A DNA stretch of 64,000 bases from Chrysaora quinquecirrha (taxonomy: Eukaryota > Cnidaria > Scyphozoa > Semaeostomeae > Pelagiidae), in NCBI GenBank assembly GCA_014526335.1, contig JACTAT010000147.1:312896-376895 (forward strand), given 5' to 3'. A program made the translations under genes and the position numbers. Within the stretch, counting starts at the first letter, position 1. Each line of letters opens with the position of its first letter. Shown here piece after piece: positions 21,810-36,088 of the stretch. The notes below the pieces were generated by a model. The model ran no database searches and was not told the origin of the DNA. It saw nothing but the letters and a program-made list of their open reading frames with translations.

Positions 21810-22740
21810 AATAATATAATTATATAAATTTTCATGTTAGTTTTGTTATAGTACTCAAGACTAATTTAGACCAACATAAGCAATGGTAGAAGTATTCCTT
21901 TTTCATTTGTTTTTTCGTTGCTGTTGTTTTTGTTTTTGTTTTCTTGTTTATTGTTTTGTTTGCTATATTTCCTTCTTATTTGTTGTCAAATCAGATTAGC
22001 CATATAACAATTCAATGCTGGCAGAAGTGCAACAGCAATCTGCATTGCTTGAAAACCATGGTTTGGTCCATATTTTAAAGCGTATCTCATTCCTTGCTAA
22101 TCTAATTTCGTTTGGTCAGGAATTCCATATTTTTGGTCCAAGATAGAGATTTGATTCCTAATTTAGTCGTTTTAGGTTTCGGAACCCTCAGAGCTTTTTC
22201 ACTTCAAAGATTATAATTTGTGTCTTTTTCTTTGAAGAAATCATTCATAAAATATGGATTTGGCGAATTCAGGGTTTTGTAGACCTTCAATGCCAAATTC
22301 CAAATGATATATGGATGCCAGTACTTTTGTCAATTTTTAAAAGGACTTCGTAGTTTAATTCGTAATTAGAGTGGATTTTACGTTAGACTCTCTCATTAAT
22401 CTTTTCAATGTTATCTTTGCTTTTATTATTGCAGAAAGGCCATACAAGGGAAGGGGACAGTAGTTGAAGTGGCACATTGTAAAGGAGTTTACTAGTATTC
22501 TCTTTTCTTTATCTCCCAAGAATTATGATAATCTCTTTAGCGCATTTAGTTGTCTTGATGCCTTCTGGCAAATTGAGTCTATATGTGCGTCAAATTTAAT
22601 TTGTTATCAATTTGTCAAGTAGAGTTACCTCGTTTGTATTTATTATGTCCAGATTTTCTTTTATAGAAAAGTTATTTAGCTTTCAAGATGTTTAAAAATG
22701 TGAGAGTTCTTATCCACAAGCATGTTCATGTACACGTGTT
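21810..22740. other. Non-coding stretch
   Basis: AT-rich sequence after the satellite with no recognisable gene. A run of ttgttttt/gtttttg words lies near 21900-21965. Confidence 0.5.
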
Positions 22741-23830
22741 TCGAGATGTCGGCATGTTTCACCGATGTAACAGGCGTTCAGCCTGCGCACGAGAATTTGT
22801 AAACAACACGTGACCTGAAGTTACTGGGGATAGAATCTTTCACACTGAAGAGGTTCCTAACCTTAAAAGAGGAAGACGCAAGTTTGATATCTATTTCCCT
22901 ACAATATTTCCTAGTAAAAAGCTTGATCTTATTTTGCACTACCCTTGAAAAAGAACCGCTAAATGGCAACTTATAAAAACAAGTATTACCACTAACTGAG
23001 CTCCCTCCCGGGGCGGAAGAATGGGAACGAGTGGCGGTAGATGAATGAACCCTCCCTAAATACTGTCGAATAAGCCGTTCTATGATGTTAGAATGAAAAC
23101 AATTTTAACGTAAATTAAAAGTGAGTTTCTTAATGTTGTCATTAAAACCTATCCAAGTGCTGTTAATTTTGTACGTCCTGTCTACTAGCGTGCGAATTAC
23201 ACCTATCTAATTAGAAAAAGAAGAAAAACTGAAAAAAATTATTAAACAGTCCTGTATATGTTTTGTTACGGTAAACAGTTGTGCGTGGAGATTGAGGGTC
23301 ACTATTGTCGACCATAACGTCTAGAAACGCTAACGTATTCTCAGTATCTTTTTCCATCGTAGACCTTTTGTTGCTGTGTCGTGAGTTGATGTAGTCAAAA
23401 AAAGTGCGTCAGATTCACAGTCAAATAAACAAAAAAAATCGTCTACATATCTCCTATAAAACAAAACCTGGGGACCCTGACACTATTCAAGCCATTTTTT
23501 TTCTTGGTGTCCCATGAATAATTTTGCAGGAGCAGGAGCAAATGGCGAACCCATACTTACCCCATCGATCTGGTCATAAAAAGAGCCCTTAAAAGGAAGT
23601 GTGTTTGTGCAGTGGCAAAGAAAAATAGTTTCTTCAAGCTGTCCTTACTGATCTTAATTTAAGGGTTACCCTTTAATATGTAGTCTACTGCAAGCTCGAT
23701 GAATTCTTCAAGAGGAATGTTAGTGAACAAACTTTCCACATTATAAAAGCCATAAACTTATTGCCAAGATCCAAGCTATTAACCTCGTTAGTAAAAGAGA
23801 AAGTGTCCCTAGAGCAAAAGTCAGATGGAG
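22740..23830 (-). pseudogene. Penelope-like RT and GIY-YIG start (family B)
   Basis: Reading from 23830 downwards: FTNEVNSLDLGNKF, TNIPLEEFIEL-like, VDYILKGNP, DQIDGVSMGSPFAPAPAK, LFMGHQEKKWLE, stop, YRRYVDDFF, TLAFLDVMVDN, VYRNKTYTG, IGVIRTLVDRTYKINSTW, FYKLPFSGSFSRVV, and finally IPSNFRSRVVYKFSCAG, the GIY motif region, near 22780. The YVDD active site is kept. Several frameshifts and stops are present. The sequence leaves the GIY-YIG domain by about 22740. This family differs from the PLE at 11500 and resembles the pieces at 34340-34667 and 52054-52440. Confidence 0.87.
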
Positions 23831-24760
23831 CCGTATGCATACAGTTTTGCTATAAGGAGGTCTTTTGGTAAACAGTCAAATGCATTTAAAAGATCCATAA
23901 GGAGGGCACCGACATTTTCTGAGCTATCAAGAACAATTAACCTTACTAGAGCATGCTGAGATGAGAAGGTTTCCATATAGGCAAAAAGAAAAAATGAGAT
24001 TTTAGTGTTAATGAAAGCTTGTAGCTGTAGCTCAATAACCTTATCAAGAATTTTCGAGAAGGAAATTAGTAAAAGTATTGGTCTATAGTTTTCTTTGTTG
24101 AAGGGGTCATTCTTTTTACAACCCGGTGTTACGTTAGCCTCTTAAGCAATGCTTGAAATTTCCCTTGTTCTATACATTTGTTAACTGTAGAGGTTAGAGT
24201 CCTTATGATTTGGTTATATGATATTTTTAGAAAATTAGCGTTGATTTGATCAAATCCTGAAGCTTTACGGGAATTGAGATTTATTATTGTTGCTTCTATA
24301 ATTGATTCATTTATCAATTTGAAGTCAAACATATCTAATACATCATGTTAGTTCTTGATGTTTAATACACTCGGATGTGATTTTTAAAGCTCAATCACAT
24401 TTGGAACGATTGCATTGTCAATTGTTACCAAGTCATTACAGTTTGTGGGTATTTTACCTTTGGCCCACTGGTTTCGAACTTCCACAAGATGATTTTGAAT
24501 ATCTCAGATGTCTCATTCGCTTCTGTAATAATATTATCATTTTCAATAAGGTATATTTCGGCATCTGTTTTAGATGACTTACCAAAGACAAACGGTTCCC
24601 TTTTTTTCCAAAACGGTTTTAAGTCTATGATTCCGTTTTCACAAATTGTGCTAAAAGAGCACTTTTTTATTTCTGTCTTAAATAAGCACAATAGGTCCTT
24701 TCCTTTCTGTTGATTACCCAGTCTTCTTCTTTTCTAGTTTTGTTGTATCTATTTTTTAAT
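23830..24760 (-). pseudogene. LINE RT, N-terminal half
   Basis: From high to low coordinate: a pre-RT segment (FWKKREPFVFGKSSK), IIEATIINLNSRKASGFDQINANFLK (the conserved LINE pattern of choosing targets, KAxGxDxIP), then near 23900-23930 LLMDLLNAFDCLPKDLLIAKLYAYGS, the DxxxAFD palm motif with the first Asp. The YADD region that should follow is missing: PLE sequence begins at about 23830. It belongs with the endonuclease at 24950-25605. Confidence 0.82.
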
Positions 24761-24949
24761 TTGGAGCGTAACATGATTTCTTTGCGATGTTCATTGCTCA
24801 AAGGGATTATATGGGCTCTGACAACCTTTTGTTTCAGTGGTGCATGTTTGTTTAAGATATCACTGAAAATGTTGTGAAATGCAGCAAAGGATGGCCCTGC
24901 ATCGGTTATGTTTACACAATTTTAAAGCCATTATTTTCTAGGTCAGAGC

Positions 24950-25605
24950 AGAAATTATCTTCATAGTGATTCAAGTCACGATGATGAATTAGTTGTGATG
25001 ACCGTTTTGAGACTTTTGCTTTCCAGACTGTGAATCATCTTGTGAAAATCACTCAGCCCTGTTTTTAGTGTAGTAATATTTTTGAAGAAATTATATTTAT
25101 TTGTTAATATGACATCTATAAGTGTAGGATTATTGGTTGATTTATAGCAAGTTGGCTGTTTGATTAGGTTTTTGAGATCATAAATATCTCACATAAAGTT
25201 TTTAAGAAATGATATTCAGGCAGGTAATTTAAATCACCAATCACAACAATATTATTATATTGTGTACTTCTTTGGTCCATCAATGAAAAAGATGTTTCAG
25301 TATAAAGGTTATCATCTGTATTAAGAAGTCTATAAGTTTTTTAGGTTTAGCTAAAAGGGTATTATTTCAATTTTCTTATTCTGAAGCTCAGTTATCCCCC
25401 TACTAGGCAGATTATTCTTTATGTAAACTATCAGACGACCTCCATGTGCATTTCTATCCAGCCTTAAAGGGACTTTATATCCATTAATCATAAACTGTTG
25501 CACAGGGACACTATCATCTGATTTTGTTTCACTTATAATTAAACAGTCTAAGTTTCCCTTCAGAGCTATTTACTTTAAATCTTCAAATTTTTTATAACGC
25601 CCATA
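24950..25605 (-). pseudogene. LINE apurinic-type endonuclease fragment
   Basis: Reading from about 25590 downwards: LDCLIISETKSDDSVPVQQF, in which ETK holds the catalytic Glu, NGYKVPLRLDRNAHGGRLIVYIKNNLPSRGI, then in other frames VIGDLNYL (the GDxN motif). This is the APE-like domain of CR1/L2-type LINEs, which nicks target DNA. The N-terminal strand is missing at 25605, and frameshifts are frequent. Orientation and order fit the RT at 23830-24760. Confidence 0.8.
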
Positions 25606-25715
25606 GCTGATTGGTGTTTAAAACACATTGTCAATTCAACTTTTCGTTCTGATTGGTGCATTTCGAGCCGCATCTGGGTATAAATCCCGCCTTAGTTTAT
25701 TCGTTAATACAGACC
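25605..25715 (+). repeat. PLE 3' region fragment
   Basis: Matches 61290-61380 and 12960-13050 over gctgattggtgtt, ctgattggtgcatttcgagc, gcat and tataaat. It stops before the hammerhead segment. It separates the minus-strand LINE from the BEL element. Confidence 0.72.
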
Positions 25716-25936
25716 TTAGTGACCTTTAGTGACCTTTACTCATATTTTATCTATTGTTTTGTTTTGTTCTCTTTGTTTGGGGATTTTAGTGGTAATTTGA
25801 GCGGGAGAAAACGTGGTGGGATGAGATCTTGTGTTAGAAAAAATTGGGATTGTAAATTAAGTGTAGTGTGAAAAGGACCAAGAAAAACATAAGAAATATT
25901 CATATTTGTGTTATGATTCTGATCTATCGCAACATT
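25716..25936 (+). other. Candidate BEL 5' LTR end/leader
   Basis: Non-coding segment between the PLE fragment and the primer-binding-like site. It ends atcgcaaca. The 3' LTR is not available for comparison, so its limits are unproven. Confidence 0.35.
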
Positions 25937-25948
25937 TGGTAGCAGAGG
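25937..25948 (+). promoter_or_regulatory. BEL primer-binding-site-like sequence
   Basis: TGGTAGCAGAGG sits two bases after a caaca end, as expected for the site where a tRNA primes reverse transcription. Gag starts 290 bp downstream. Confidence 0.5.
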
Positions 25949-26237
25949 GTAGTTTGAGAAGAGGATTGAAAGAGAATATAAAAGAAAGCAAAGAATTTGA
26001 TTGACCAAAATGGCTCAAACAAAAAGCAAAATGGTTTCAAGAAGGCAGTGGGTTCTTTCGCCAACAGTGTTTGTCTCATTTGTTTTCAATATAAAGCAAG
26101 GGGAAGTATAATTACGTATTTAATTTATAATAATTTATAAGAAGCGAAATCGAAGAAATATGAGAAAGATTGAGTATTAACTAAGAATTCAAAATAACAT
26201 TCCGTTCCGATTCGAGTCAAAAAGAGGCCTAACAAAG

Positions 26238-27524
26238 ATGGTGAGGATTACAAAACAAAAGATGGATGGAGTCAATAAAAGAATCAAGGAGAATATCGAA
26301 GAAGCGAAAGAATTTTTGGAAAGTATAAAAAGTAAAAAAAGGGACATAAACGCAGAAGATAATGCAACTATAATGAAGCTCAAACTGGAAAGAAATCTAG
26401 AAAAATTAAAGGAAATGGTAACGGAAGCCGAAAAGGACAATGAAATTAATACGGAAGAATACGAAGAGACCACATTTAACGCAGAAGATCTGATATCAGA
26501 GATGGAAGTCTTTATAAAGAAGTACAAAGAGAGACAGGAAAAGGAAGAAAAAGAAAAGGAGAAGAAAATGGAAATTGAACAAAGGGAAAAAGAAAAAATG
26601 ATGGAAATAGAGCAAATGGAAAGGGAGAAAAGGATGGAAATGGAACAATGCGAAAAGAAAAAACGGATGGAGATCGAGGCTGAGATTGAAAAAGAAAAAA
26701 TACACATGGAAGAAAAAATAAATCTGGAAAAGTACAACTTGGAGCGACTGAGGATTGAAATAGATGCGAAAAAACATACAGAAAGTTTAGAAACAGAAAT
26801 AAAAAGAGCAGAGATAGAAAGGGAGTCACGCAATGCAGCTAAGAATATTGAGATTGAAATCCTTAAAGTTCAAAGAGATAGTGCAATGTCAGCAACACCA
26901 AAGCTGGGAGAAGCTGCAATTATTCCAAAAGCTTGTACCGTTCGATTACCGAAGCTGGAGCTACAGAAATTTGGAGGTCAAGTGCTCAAGTGGCAAGAAT
27001 TTTGGGATTCCTTTGAAGCCACCATACACCAAAATCCTTCACTGCAGCCTATAGACAAATTCAACTACTTAAAAGCACAGTTGGAGAATGAAGCATTGAA
27101 GGCAATTGGAGAACTAGAACTCACAAATGCCAATTATGGTGCCGCTGTGAGCATCCTAAAAGAAAGATACGGCAACACACAATTGATTCTAGATACTCAC
27201 TGCACCCAGTTGATGGACATGTCTCAAGCAGTTAATAAGACAGCATCACTACGTGCAACATATGATGCCATAGAACAACATCTAAGATCATTAGAGGCCC
27301 TAGGAGAAGACACCAGTCAGAGGCAAATCATATCACTTATCCGCAATAAGTTGCCCAAAGTTGTAATTGCACGTCTCAAACAACAAAAGGACACCGACAA
27401 AGAATGGACAGTTGAATTATTGCGAAAGAGTCTGAAAGGTTACATTACTGCTCAAGAAATTGCAGAGAATCAATTTTCCATCAGCGATCAGCCCACAAGA
27501 ACCAATACCTCAAAAAGGCTTTGA
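26238..27524 (+). CDS. BEL/Pao gag
   Basis: 428 codons from an ATG that follows a short leader. Residues ~1-220 are extremely rich in Glu and Lys and predict a long coiled coil (repeats such as KEKEKKMEIEQREKEKMM). Residues ~235-410 form the DUF1759-type capsid region of BEL elements: RLPKLELQKFGGQVLKWQEF, DKFNYLKAQL, AIGELELTNANY, ILKERYGN and SLIRNKLP. Gag would form the particle that packages the element's RNA. The zinc knuckles and protease follow in another frame from about 27480, so a +1 shift separates them. In intact relatives this is one polyprotein; the shift may be damage or a sequencing slip. Confidence 0.9.
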   Translation: MVRITKQKMDGVNKRIKENIEEAKEFLESIKSKKRDINAEDNATIMKLKLERNLEKLKEMVTEAEKDNEINTEEYEETTFNAEDLISEMEVFIKKYKERQEKEEKEKEKKMEIEQREKEKMMEIEQMEREKRMEMEQCEKKKRMEIEAEIEKEKIHMEEKINLEKYNLERLRIEIDAKKHTESLETEIKRAEIERESRNAAKNIEIEILKVQRDSAMSATPKLGEAAIIPKACTVRLPKLELQKFGGQVLKWQEFWDSFEATIHQNPSLQPIDKFNYLKAQLENEALKAIGELELTNANYGAAVSILKERYGNTQLILDTHCTQLMDMSQAVNKTASLRATYDAIEQHLRSLEALGEDTSQRQIISLIRNKLPKVVIARLKQQKDTDKEWTVELLRKSLKGYITAQEIAENQFSISDQPTRTNTSKRL

Positions 27525-28118
27525 TAACAGAGGAAGAAGCCCATTTTTCAGGAGACCATATGGCACAACAGATGTGCTGCTGTCAAGTGAAAGATACCAA
27601 AGCCGGGGCCCAAAGTGTATATATTGTGACCAACCACATTGGAGTGATGAATGTCAGAAGGTCTCAACTTTACAAGCAAGAAAGGAAAAAGTGAAAGGCA
27701 AATGCCATATTTGTCTTCAGTCAGGACATTCAACAACAAACTGCAAAGTTGAAAGGATGCGTTTTCACTGCAAGAAAAAGAACAGTCACCATCGTAGTTT
27801 GTGCCCAAACCTTTTTGACCCAAGCAGAACAACAACGGACAGTGTCCTGACAGTAAGTGCAACAAGTCAGGAAGATGAATGGTCTGACACAGAAGTCTCA
27901 TTATTATCAGCAGGAGAACAGGTTATAATGCAGACAGCTTTGGTTGAAGTAACAGACCCAGAACAATTACAATCAGAAACTACAAGAGTACTCATGGACA
28001 CAGGCAGCCAGAGAACATATATCACTGAAGCAATCGTCAGAAAACTGAAGCTTAAAACTGAGGGCACAGACCAGCTGGCGGTGTTCACATTTGGTGCGCA
28101 ATTGTCAACTTGTTGCTG
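27480..28118 (+). pseudogene. BEL zinc knuckles and aspartic protease
   Basis: Continues gag in the next frame. Zinc-binding motifs are C-I-Y-C...HW...C at residues ~50-62 and CHICLQSGHSTTNC (CX2CX4HX4C) at ~81-94. A spacer precedes the protease, whose active site is VLMDTGSQRTYI, with the catalytic Asp in DTG. The frame ends in LSTCC and the RT frame continues immediately after a one-base shift near 28090, so the protease C-terminus is cut short here. It would mature the polyprotein. Confidence 0.88.
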
Positions 28119-29909
28119 AAGTCAAGAGATGGAAATACAGTATCAGTTAACGCCAATGTTGTCCCGCAAATAAGTGGCAACATCCAAAGAACACCAATTC
28201 AACTCAACAACCAACTAACACTTCAAAGAAAATACAAGCTGGCAGACACCCTACCTGCATATGTTGAATCATCAAACATTGGATTATTGATTGGTGGTGA
28301 TTACTACCATGAAATAATGTCATCAGAGAGGGACAAGATACAAGATGGATTGTATGCGGTGAAATCCAAGTTTGGATGGATTCTCTGCGGAAAGACAAAG
28401 GTGAACAAAAAAATCAACAACGAATCTGTTATGTTTGTGAGAACACACTCATCAAGCAACCTCATACCTGAGCTTCACCATTTAACTCCAGTTGAAGCAC
28501 CACTACAGACCCAACCAGACATGACAGAATTCTGGAAATTGGAGACTATTGGAATTACTCCTCCAGCAAAGATGAAGGAAGATGATGGAGTCATAGAACA
28601 TTTCAATCGTACAGTAACAAAGAAGGATGGCAGATATCAAGTCACATGGCCATGGAGAAATGAGACTCCTGAGTTACCAGAGAACTGCACATTAAGTCTT
28701 GGAAGATTAAAGTCCTTGCAAAAACGACTTGCAGAGGATCCTGAATTACTTCATAAATATGACAACATTATCAAGGATCAGGTGGACAAAGGCATTATTG
28801 AAAGGGTCAAAGATAACAGCGAACAAGGAGAAAGAACACATTATATCCCACACCATGCCGTATTGTCACCAGAGAAAGATACTACTAAAGTACGCATTGT
28901 ATATGATGCGTCCGCCAAAACAAAGAAGACCAACCTGAGTCTTAACGAATGCTTGCACAGAGGACCAGTGATTTTAGAAGACCTCTGTGGCCTATTGATG
29001 AGATTTCGGACAAAGAAAATTGGTGCTATTGCTGATATAGAGAAAGCTTTCCTACAAGTTGCTCTACAGCCAAAAGAAAGAGATATTACCAGATTCTTGT
29101 AGCTCATCGATCCTACAAAGCCACCAACACCAGAGAACATTGAGATATATCGCTTTACAAGAGTGCCCTTTGGGATCATATCAAGCCCATTTTTGTTAGG
29201 GGCAACAATAAAGCATCATCTAGAGACAGACAATAACCCTTTAGGAATTCAAATTACAAGAGATATGTACGTTGACAACTTGATAACTGGTGCAGACAAC
29301 AAAGAAGAGGCACAGCGACTGTACCTACAAGCAAAAGAAAAATTCTCAGAAATATCAATGAATCTTAGAGACTGGAAATCCAACTCACCAGATTTGAATG
29401 CAGAAATCCCCAAACACGATCAAATGAAAGGAACCGTCATCAAGGTGTTAGGTTTACAATGGAACACAAACACAGATCAGTTGATGATATCAACAGAAAA
29501 ATTTAACCGAATGGAACCAGCAACAACAAAGAGACAAGTTTTGATGACAATCGCGTCCTTGTTTGATCCCCTAGGCTACCTCTCTCCTACAACCATGCAA
29601 ATGAGAATCTTCCTACAAAGCCTTTGGATCCAAAATAAAGATTGGGATGATATGATGGAAGCACAAGATATCAAAGTTTGGAGACAAATTATCGATGACA
29701 TGAAAGCTCTACCAATGATAGCAGTACCAAGATATATGGGAAACACGGATGCACAACTACTTTGCTTTTGTGATGCATCACAGAAAGCGTATGCCACAGT
29801 AATATATCTAAAACCACCCAAGAAGGAGAGGTCAAGGTCAATTTGCTGTTCTCCAAAGCCAGACTTGCACCAAGAAAGACAATGTCCATACCACGCCTGG
29901 AGCTATTAG
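28110..29909 (+). pseudogene. BEL reverse transcriptase
   Basis: Two open parts in one frame are split by a TAG at 29100-29102, at a position where relatives carry Trp (RFLW). The first part shows LLIGGDYY, FGWILCGK, VRIVYDASAK, LNECLHRGP and AIADIEKAFLQVAL, holding the first catalytic Asp. The second shows YRFTRVPFGIISSPF and MYVDNLITG, the YVDN-type active site usual in BEL RTs, then ASLFDPLGYLSP, the connection to RNase H. It would copy element RNA to DNA. A frameshift near 29830 ends the open frame. Confidence 0.92.
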
Positions 29910-30070
29910 CATTATTGATTGGAATGAGAAGCCTTACGTTTGTCTCCAAAGAACTGAAGATGGACAATCACCAAAAAATTGTCTGGACAGACTCACAATG
30001 CGTTTTGAATTGGATAAAAGCCAAAACCATTGTCAGTCTTCGTACAGAACAGATTAAGAGAAATCACTGA
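29843..30070 (+). pseudogene. BEL RNase H segment
   Basis: In a shifted frame after the RT: LLFSKARLAPRK, SIPRLELLALLIGMRSL, in which RLEL holds the conserved Glu, and IVWTDSQCVLNWIK, in which TDS holds the catalytic Asp. RNase H would remove the RNA strand during copying. It is flanked by frameshifts at about 29830 and 30045. Confidence 0.87.
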
Positions 30071-31269
30071 GACCGAAAATGTCGAATTTCGCTACATCAA
30101 CACAAAGGACAACCCTGTAGACCTACCAAGTAGAGGACTACCCAGTAAAAGCTTGCAAGAGAACCATTTGTGGTGGAATGGACCAGGGTGGTTAATCAAG
30201 GACCAGAATTCATGGCCAACATGGGAAATACCTGCAATTAACCAACAAACACTGGAAAAAATACAGTCAGAAATAAAGGGACCCAAAGCATTGTATGAAA
30301 CATCGGCCTTAATCCATGACACATGTGAAAACTCGGAACCTCAAAACCTTTTCACAAACAAAAAAGAGATGAAGTCACCCTTTGGTATTAACGAGACTAA
30401 TTACTCATCCTTCATCAAACTGCTGCGAGTTACAGCCTATGCAAATCGATTCATAGAAAAGTTGAAGAAAAAATCTAAACATGGAGGACTACTCACATCG
30501 AGTGAAATCAAAAATGCGCAAGGTGCTTGGATCAAATATTTACAGCAAAAACATTACATGGAGTCATCAAATGGAAACTTACAGTTGACAAAACAAACAA
30601 AGGAGAACCAGCTAAACCCAAATATTGATCAAGATGGCATAATAAGATGTTATGGCAGATATATCAATGCCGACTTACCACAAGAGACAATAACACCAAT
30701 TCTGTTACCAAAGGGTGAAAAATTTGTCCGACTGTTAATTGAAAAATATCATAACAAATTGTTTCATGCAGGTGTCAACCACACATTGGCTGAGATACGC
30801 AAGCAATACTGGATACAGAAAGGCCGATCAGAAGTTAAGAATGTCCTGAGACAATGTGGGACATGTCGAAAGTATCAAGGAGGTCCGTACAGGATGCCAC
30901 CAATGTCACCTTGGCCGGAAACTAAAGTTGTCAGATCAATACCGTTTCAAAATACTGGACTTGATTATTTTGGACCACTGTTCGTAAAACATGCAGATCT
31001 CAACAATAAGAAAAAGGTATGGGTCTGCTTGTTCACCTGCATCACAGTAAGAGCTATCCACTTGGAGATTGTTGCTGACTTATCTGCAGAACAATTTCTA
31101 CTTGCACTTCGCCGATTCATAGCCCGGCGTGGCAAGCCCGACAAAATAATTCTGGATAAATAATGCACCCCAGTTCAAACTGACGAAATCAACGGTTGAC
31201 CTCGCCTGGGAAAAAACTACAACAGATCCAGCAGTCCAGTCGTACATAGCTGCACAAGGTATAACTTGG

Positions 31270-31270
<1 letters not shown>
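30030..31270 (+). pseudogene. BEL integrase, broken at assembly noise
   Basis: The open frame ends at 31163. It starts in the RNase H tail (RYINTKDNPVDLPSRG) and contains an H2C2 zinc module (KYHNKLFHAGVNHTLAEIR ... CGTCRK), then the integrase core, with first catalytic Asp in GLDYFGPLFV and the RAIHLEIV block. A slip at 31160 displaces the second Asp (near DKIILD/NAPQF). Readable coding stops near AAQGITW at 31270, a few residues before the conserved WMGGFYE-type third motif. The C-terminal domain and 3' LTR are lost in the noise that follows. Confidence 0.9.
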
Positions 31271-34339
<3,069 letters not shown>

Positions 34340-34340
<1 letters not shown>

Positions 34341-34667
34341 TTCCTATAAAATTGGTTTAATAAGAACTTTAGTGGATAGGGCATATAAAATAAACAACAC
34401 TTGGTTTGGTTGTGATAACTACATTAAAAAGCTAACTTTTATACGAAATAAAAACCTTTAACCAACTCATCTTGCAAATAAAGTCATTCGCGACTATATT
34501 GATAAAGTTAACTCCCCTTTACCCTCAAATAACCACGTAGTTAACAATAATGAATCTAACTTATTTGCTATTTTAAGCTTCCTTACATTGGAAAACTTTC
34601 CGTTTCCATTCAACGTAAAGTTAAATACTTTGTTAAAAAAGACTTAAAACTTGTTTTCACTTCTTTC
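34340..34667 (+). pseudogene. PLE RT C-terminus (family B), 5' part of split element
   Basis: Reads YKIGLIRTLVDRAYKINNTW, IKKLTFI, NKVIRDYIDKVNSP, then after frameshifts an RKVKYFVKKDLKLVFTSF-like block. Where the family continues to KLRSMF and the GIY-YIG domain, the sequence switches to LINE at 34668. The missing continuation lies at 39204. The PLE was therefore split by the LINE insertion. Confidence 0.85.
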
Positions 34668-34689
34668 TTTTAGATGAAGATTAAAGGAT

Positions 34690-35443
34690 ATCTGAGTTTA
34701 GAAACGATTTAGTTGCCGAGGCTTCAAGGCATGGAAGCGAAATCTGCCAAGACAACAGTGGAAGCGACGATGTTGAAAGGCCACAAGATCTGCCTGCTAT
34801 TTTATCAAGAACAGCAAGCATGTACGAGGTTTGTGATGTTTCAAATGGCTCTTTTAAAAATGATAATAATAATCAAAAAATTACTCTCGGGATGTTTTTG
34901 AACGGCTTGAGAGAGCTGAGTGCCTAATTGAACAAATTTTAGGAAGATTAGAAAAAAATGACAAAAAAAGCCTAAATGAAGAAAATAATAAAAAATCCGA
35001 GACAACCAAGCTTCTGGAAAGGATTGAAAGTTTAGAGAAAGACAACAAAGCTTTGTCAGAAAAAAAATAAACACTTGCAGCAAGAAAATTTTGGATTAAA
35101 TAAGAATCGAATCTTAGATTCCCATGAAGTTAAGTCTCGATTGTATGAACAACAAAAGAATCAGCATCAAAACAATTTGTCTGATTGGCAATTGGTAAAT
35201 AATCGAAAGCGTCAAAGTATCAACCCATCGAACAACACATGGAGAATGCAAAAAGAAAATCACAATTCGTCAGGCAATGTAACCATTGACACAAGAAATC
35301 GCTTCAGCGCACTCGAATGGATGCCTGATGATCTGATTGATGAAAGAACTGTTGTCCCTGGTGAACACACTTATGCCGAAGCAACTGCAAATTATTTAAA
35401 TAAGCGTAGTATGACAGAAAGCACGCTCAATGAGAGAGATTGA
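34690..35443 (+). pseudogene. LINE ORF1, N-terminal and coiled-coil part
   Basis: Segments in several frames: FRNDLVAEASRHGSE..., then ERLERAECLIEQILGRLEKN...ERIESLEKDNKALSEKK with heptad spacing typical of a coiled coil, then the open frame 35075-35443 with DWQLVNNRKR and NRFSALEWM. Frameshifts lie near 34890 and 35065. ORF1 would bind the element RNA and form trimers. It continues into the esterase domain at 35470. Confidence 0.7.
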
Positions 35444-35459
35444 GACAAAGACAAGCCAG

Positions 35460-36052
35460 AGATCCTAGTAACCCAAGAGTACGATTTTCATCCTCGAACC
35501 CAAGAAAATACAATGCATCAGACTGAGCGACCAGAAAGCCGTTTCAGAACCCAAAGAAAACCAACTGTTTCGATCATTGGTGATTCGATGTTGCGAGGTG
35601 TCAAACGAAATGATATCAGCTCAGCCACACCTTATTTGAAATCATTTGTCAAAACGTTTGGAGGAGCGACAGTGGAGCACATGCATTCATACATGGCGCC
35701 AACTTTGGGCATGAATCCGGATCATTTAATTCTGTTGTGTGGCACCAATACCTTGCGTCTGGAACACCCAGAAGAAACGGCGAGTAAGATTGTTAAACTA
35801 GCTTTATCTGCAAAGCAAAACGTTAAAAATGTTGCAGTATCTGGCATTATTCTTCGAAGGGATTCAGAAGAGCTTTTCAAGAGACAAGAAGTAAACGCAC
35901 TTTTGGAATACGAACTTCAAAATCATGGCATTGAATTCATCAAGAATGATAACATCCAAGAAAGACATTTAGATAACTGGGGACTTCATTTAAATTTGCT
36001 TGGTAGTCAAACACTGACAGGTAATCTCGTTAATTTTTTAAGCCAGGTATGA
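35460..36052 (+). CDS. LINE ORF1 SGNH/GDSL esterase domain
   Basis: Open from 35513 to 36052 (179 codons), readable upstream to about 35450. Conserved blocks of SGNH hydrolases are present: IIGDSMLRGV, whose Ser codon at 35585-35587 is the nucleophile, a Gly in TFGGAT, LLCGTNTLR with the block III Asn, and WGLHLNLLGSQ with the block V His. Such esterase domains are known in ORF1 of CR1-type LINEs and may act on lipids or membranes during retrotransposition. All key residues are kept, unlike most coding regions here. Confidence 0.85.
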
Positions 36053-36088
36053 CTATCGATTGACCTAAGTTTAACGTCTACTTCAAGA

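Noticed and set aside
20981..21835. Repeat protein on the minus strand of the satellite
   Set aside because: The frame exists only because unit lengths happen to keep phase locally; variants elsewhere in the array break it.
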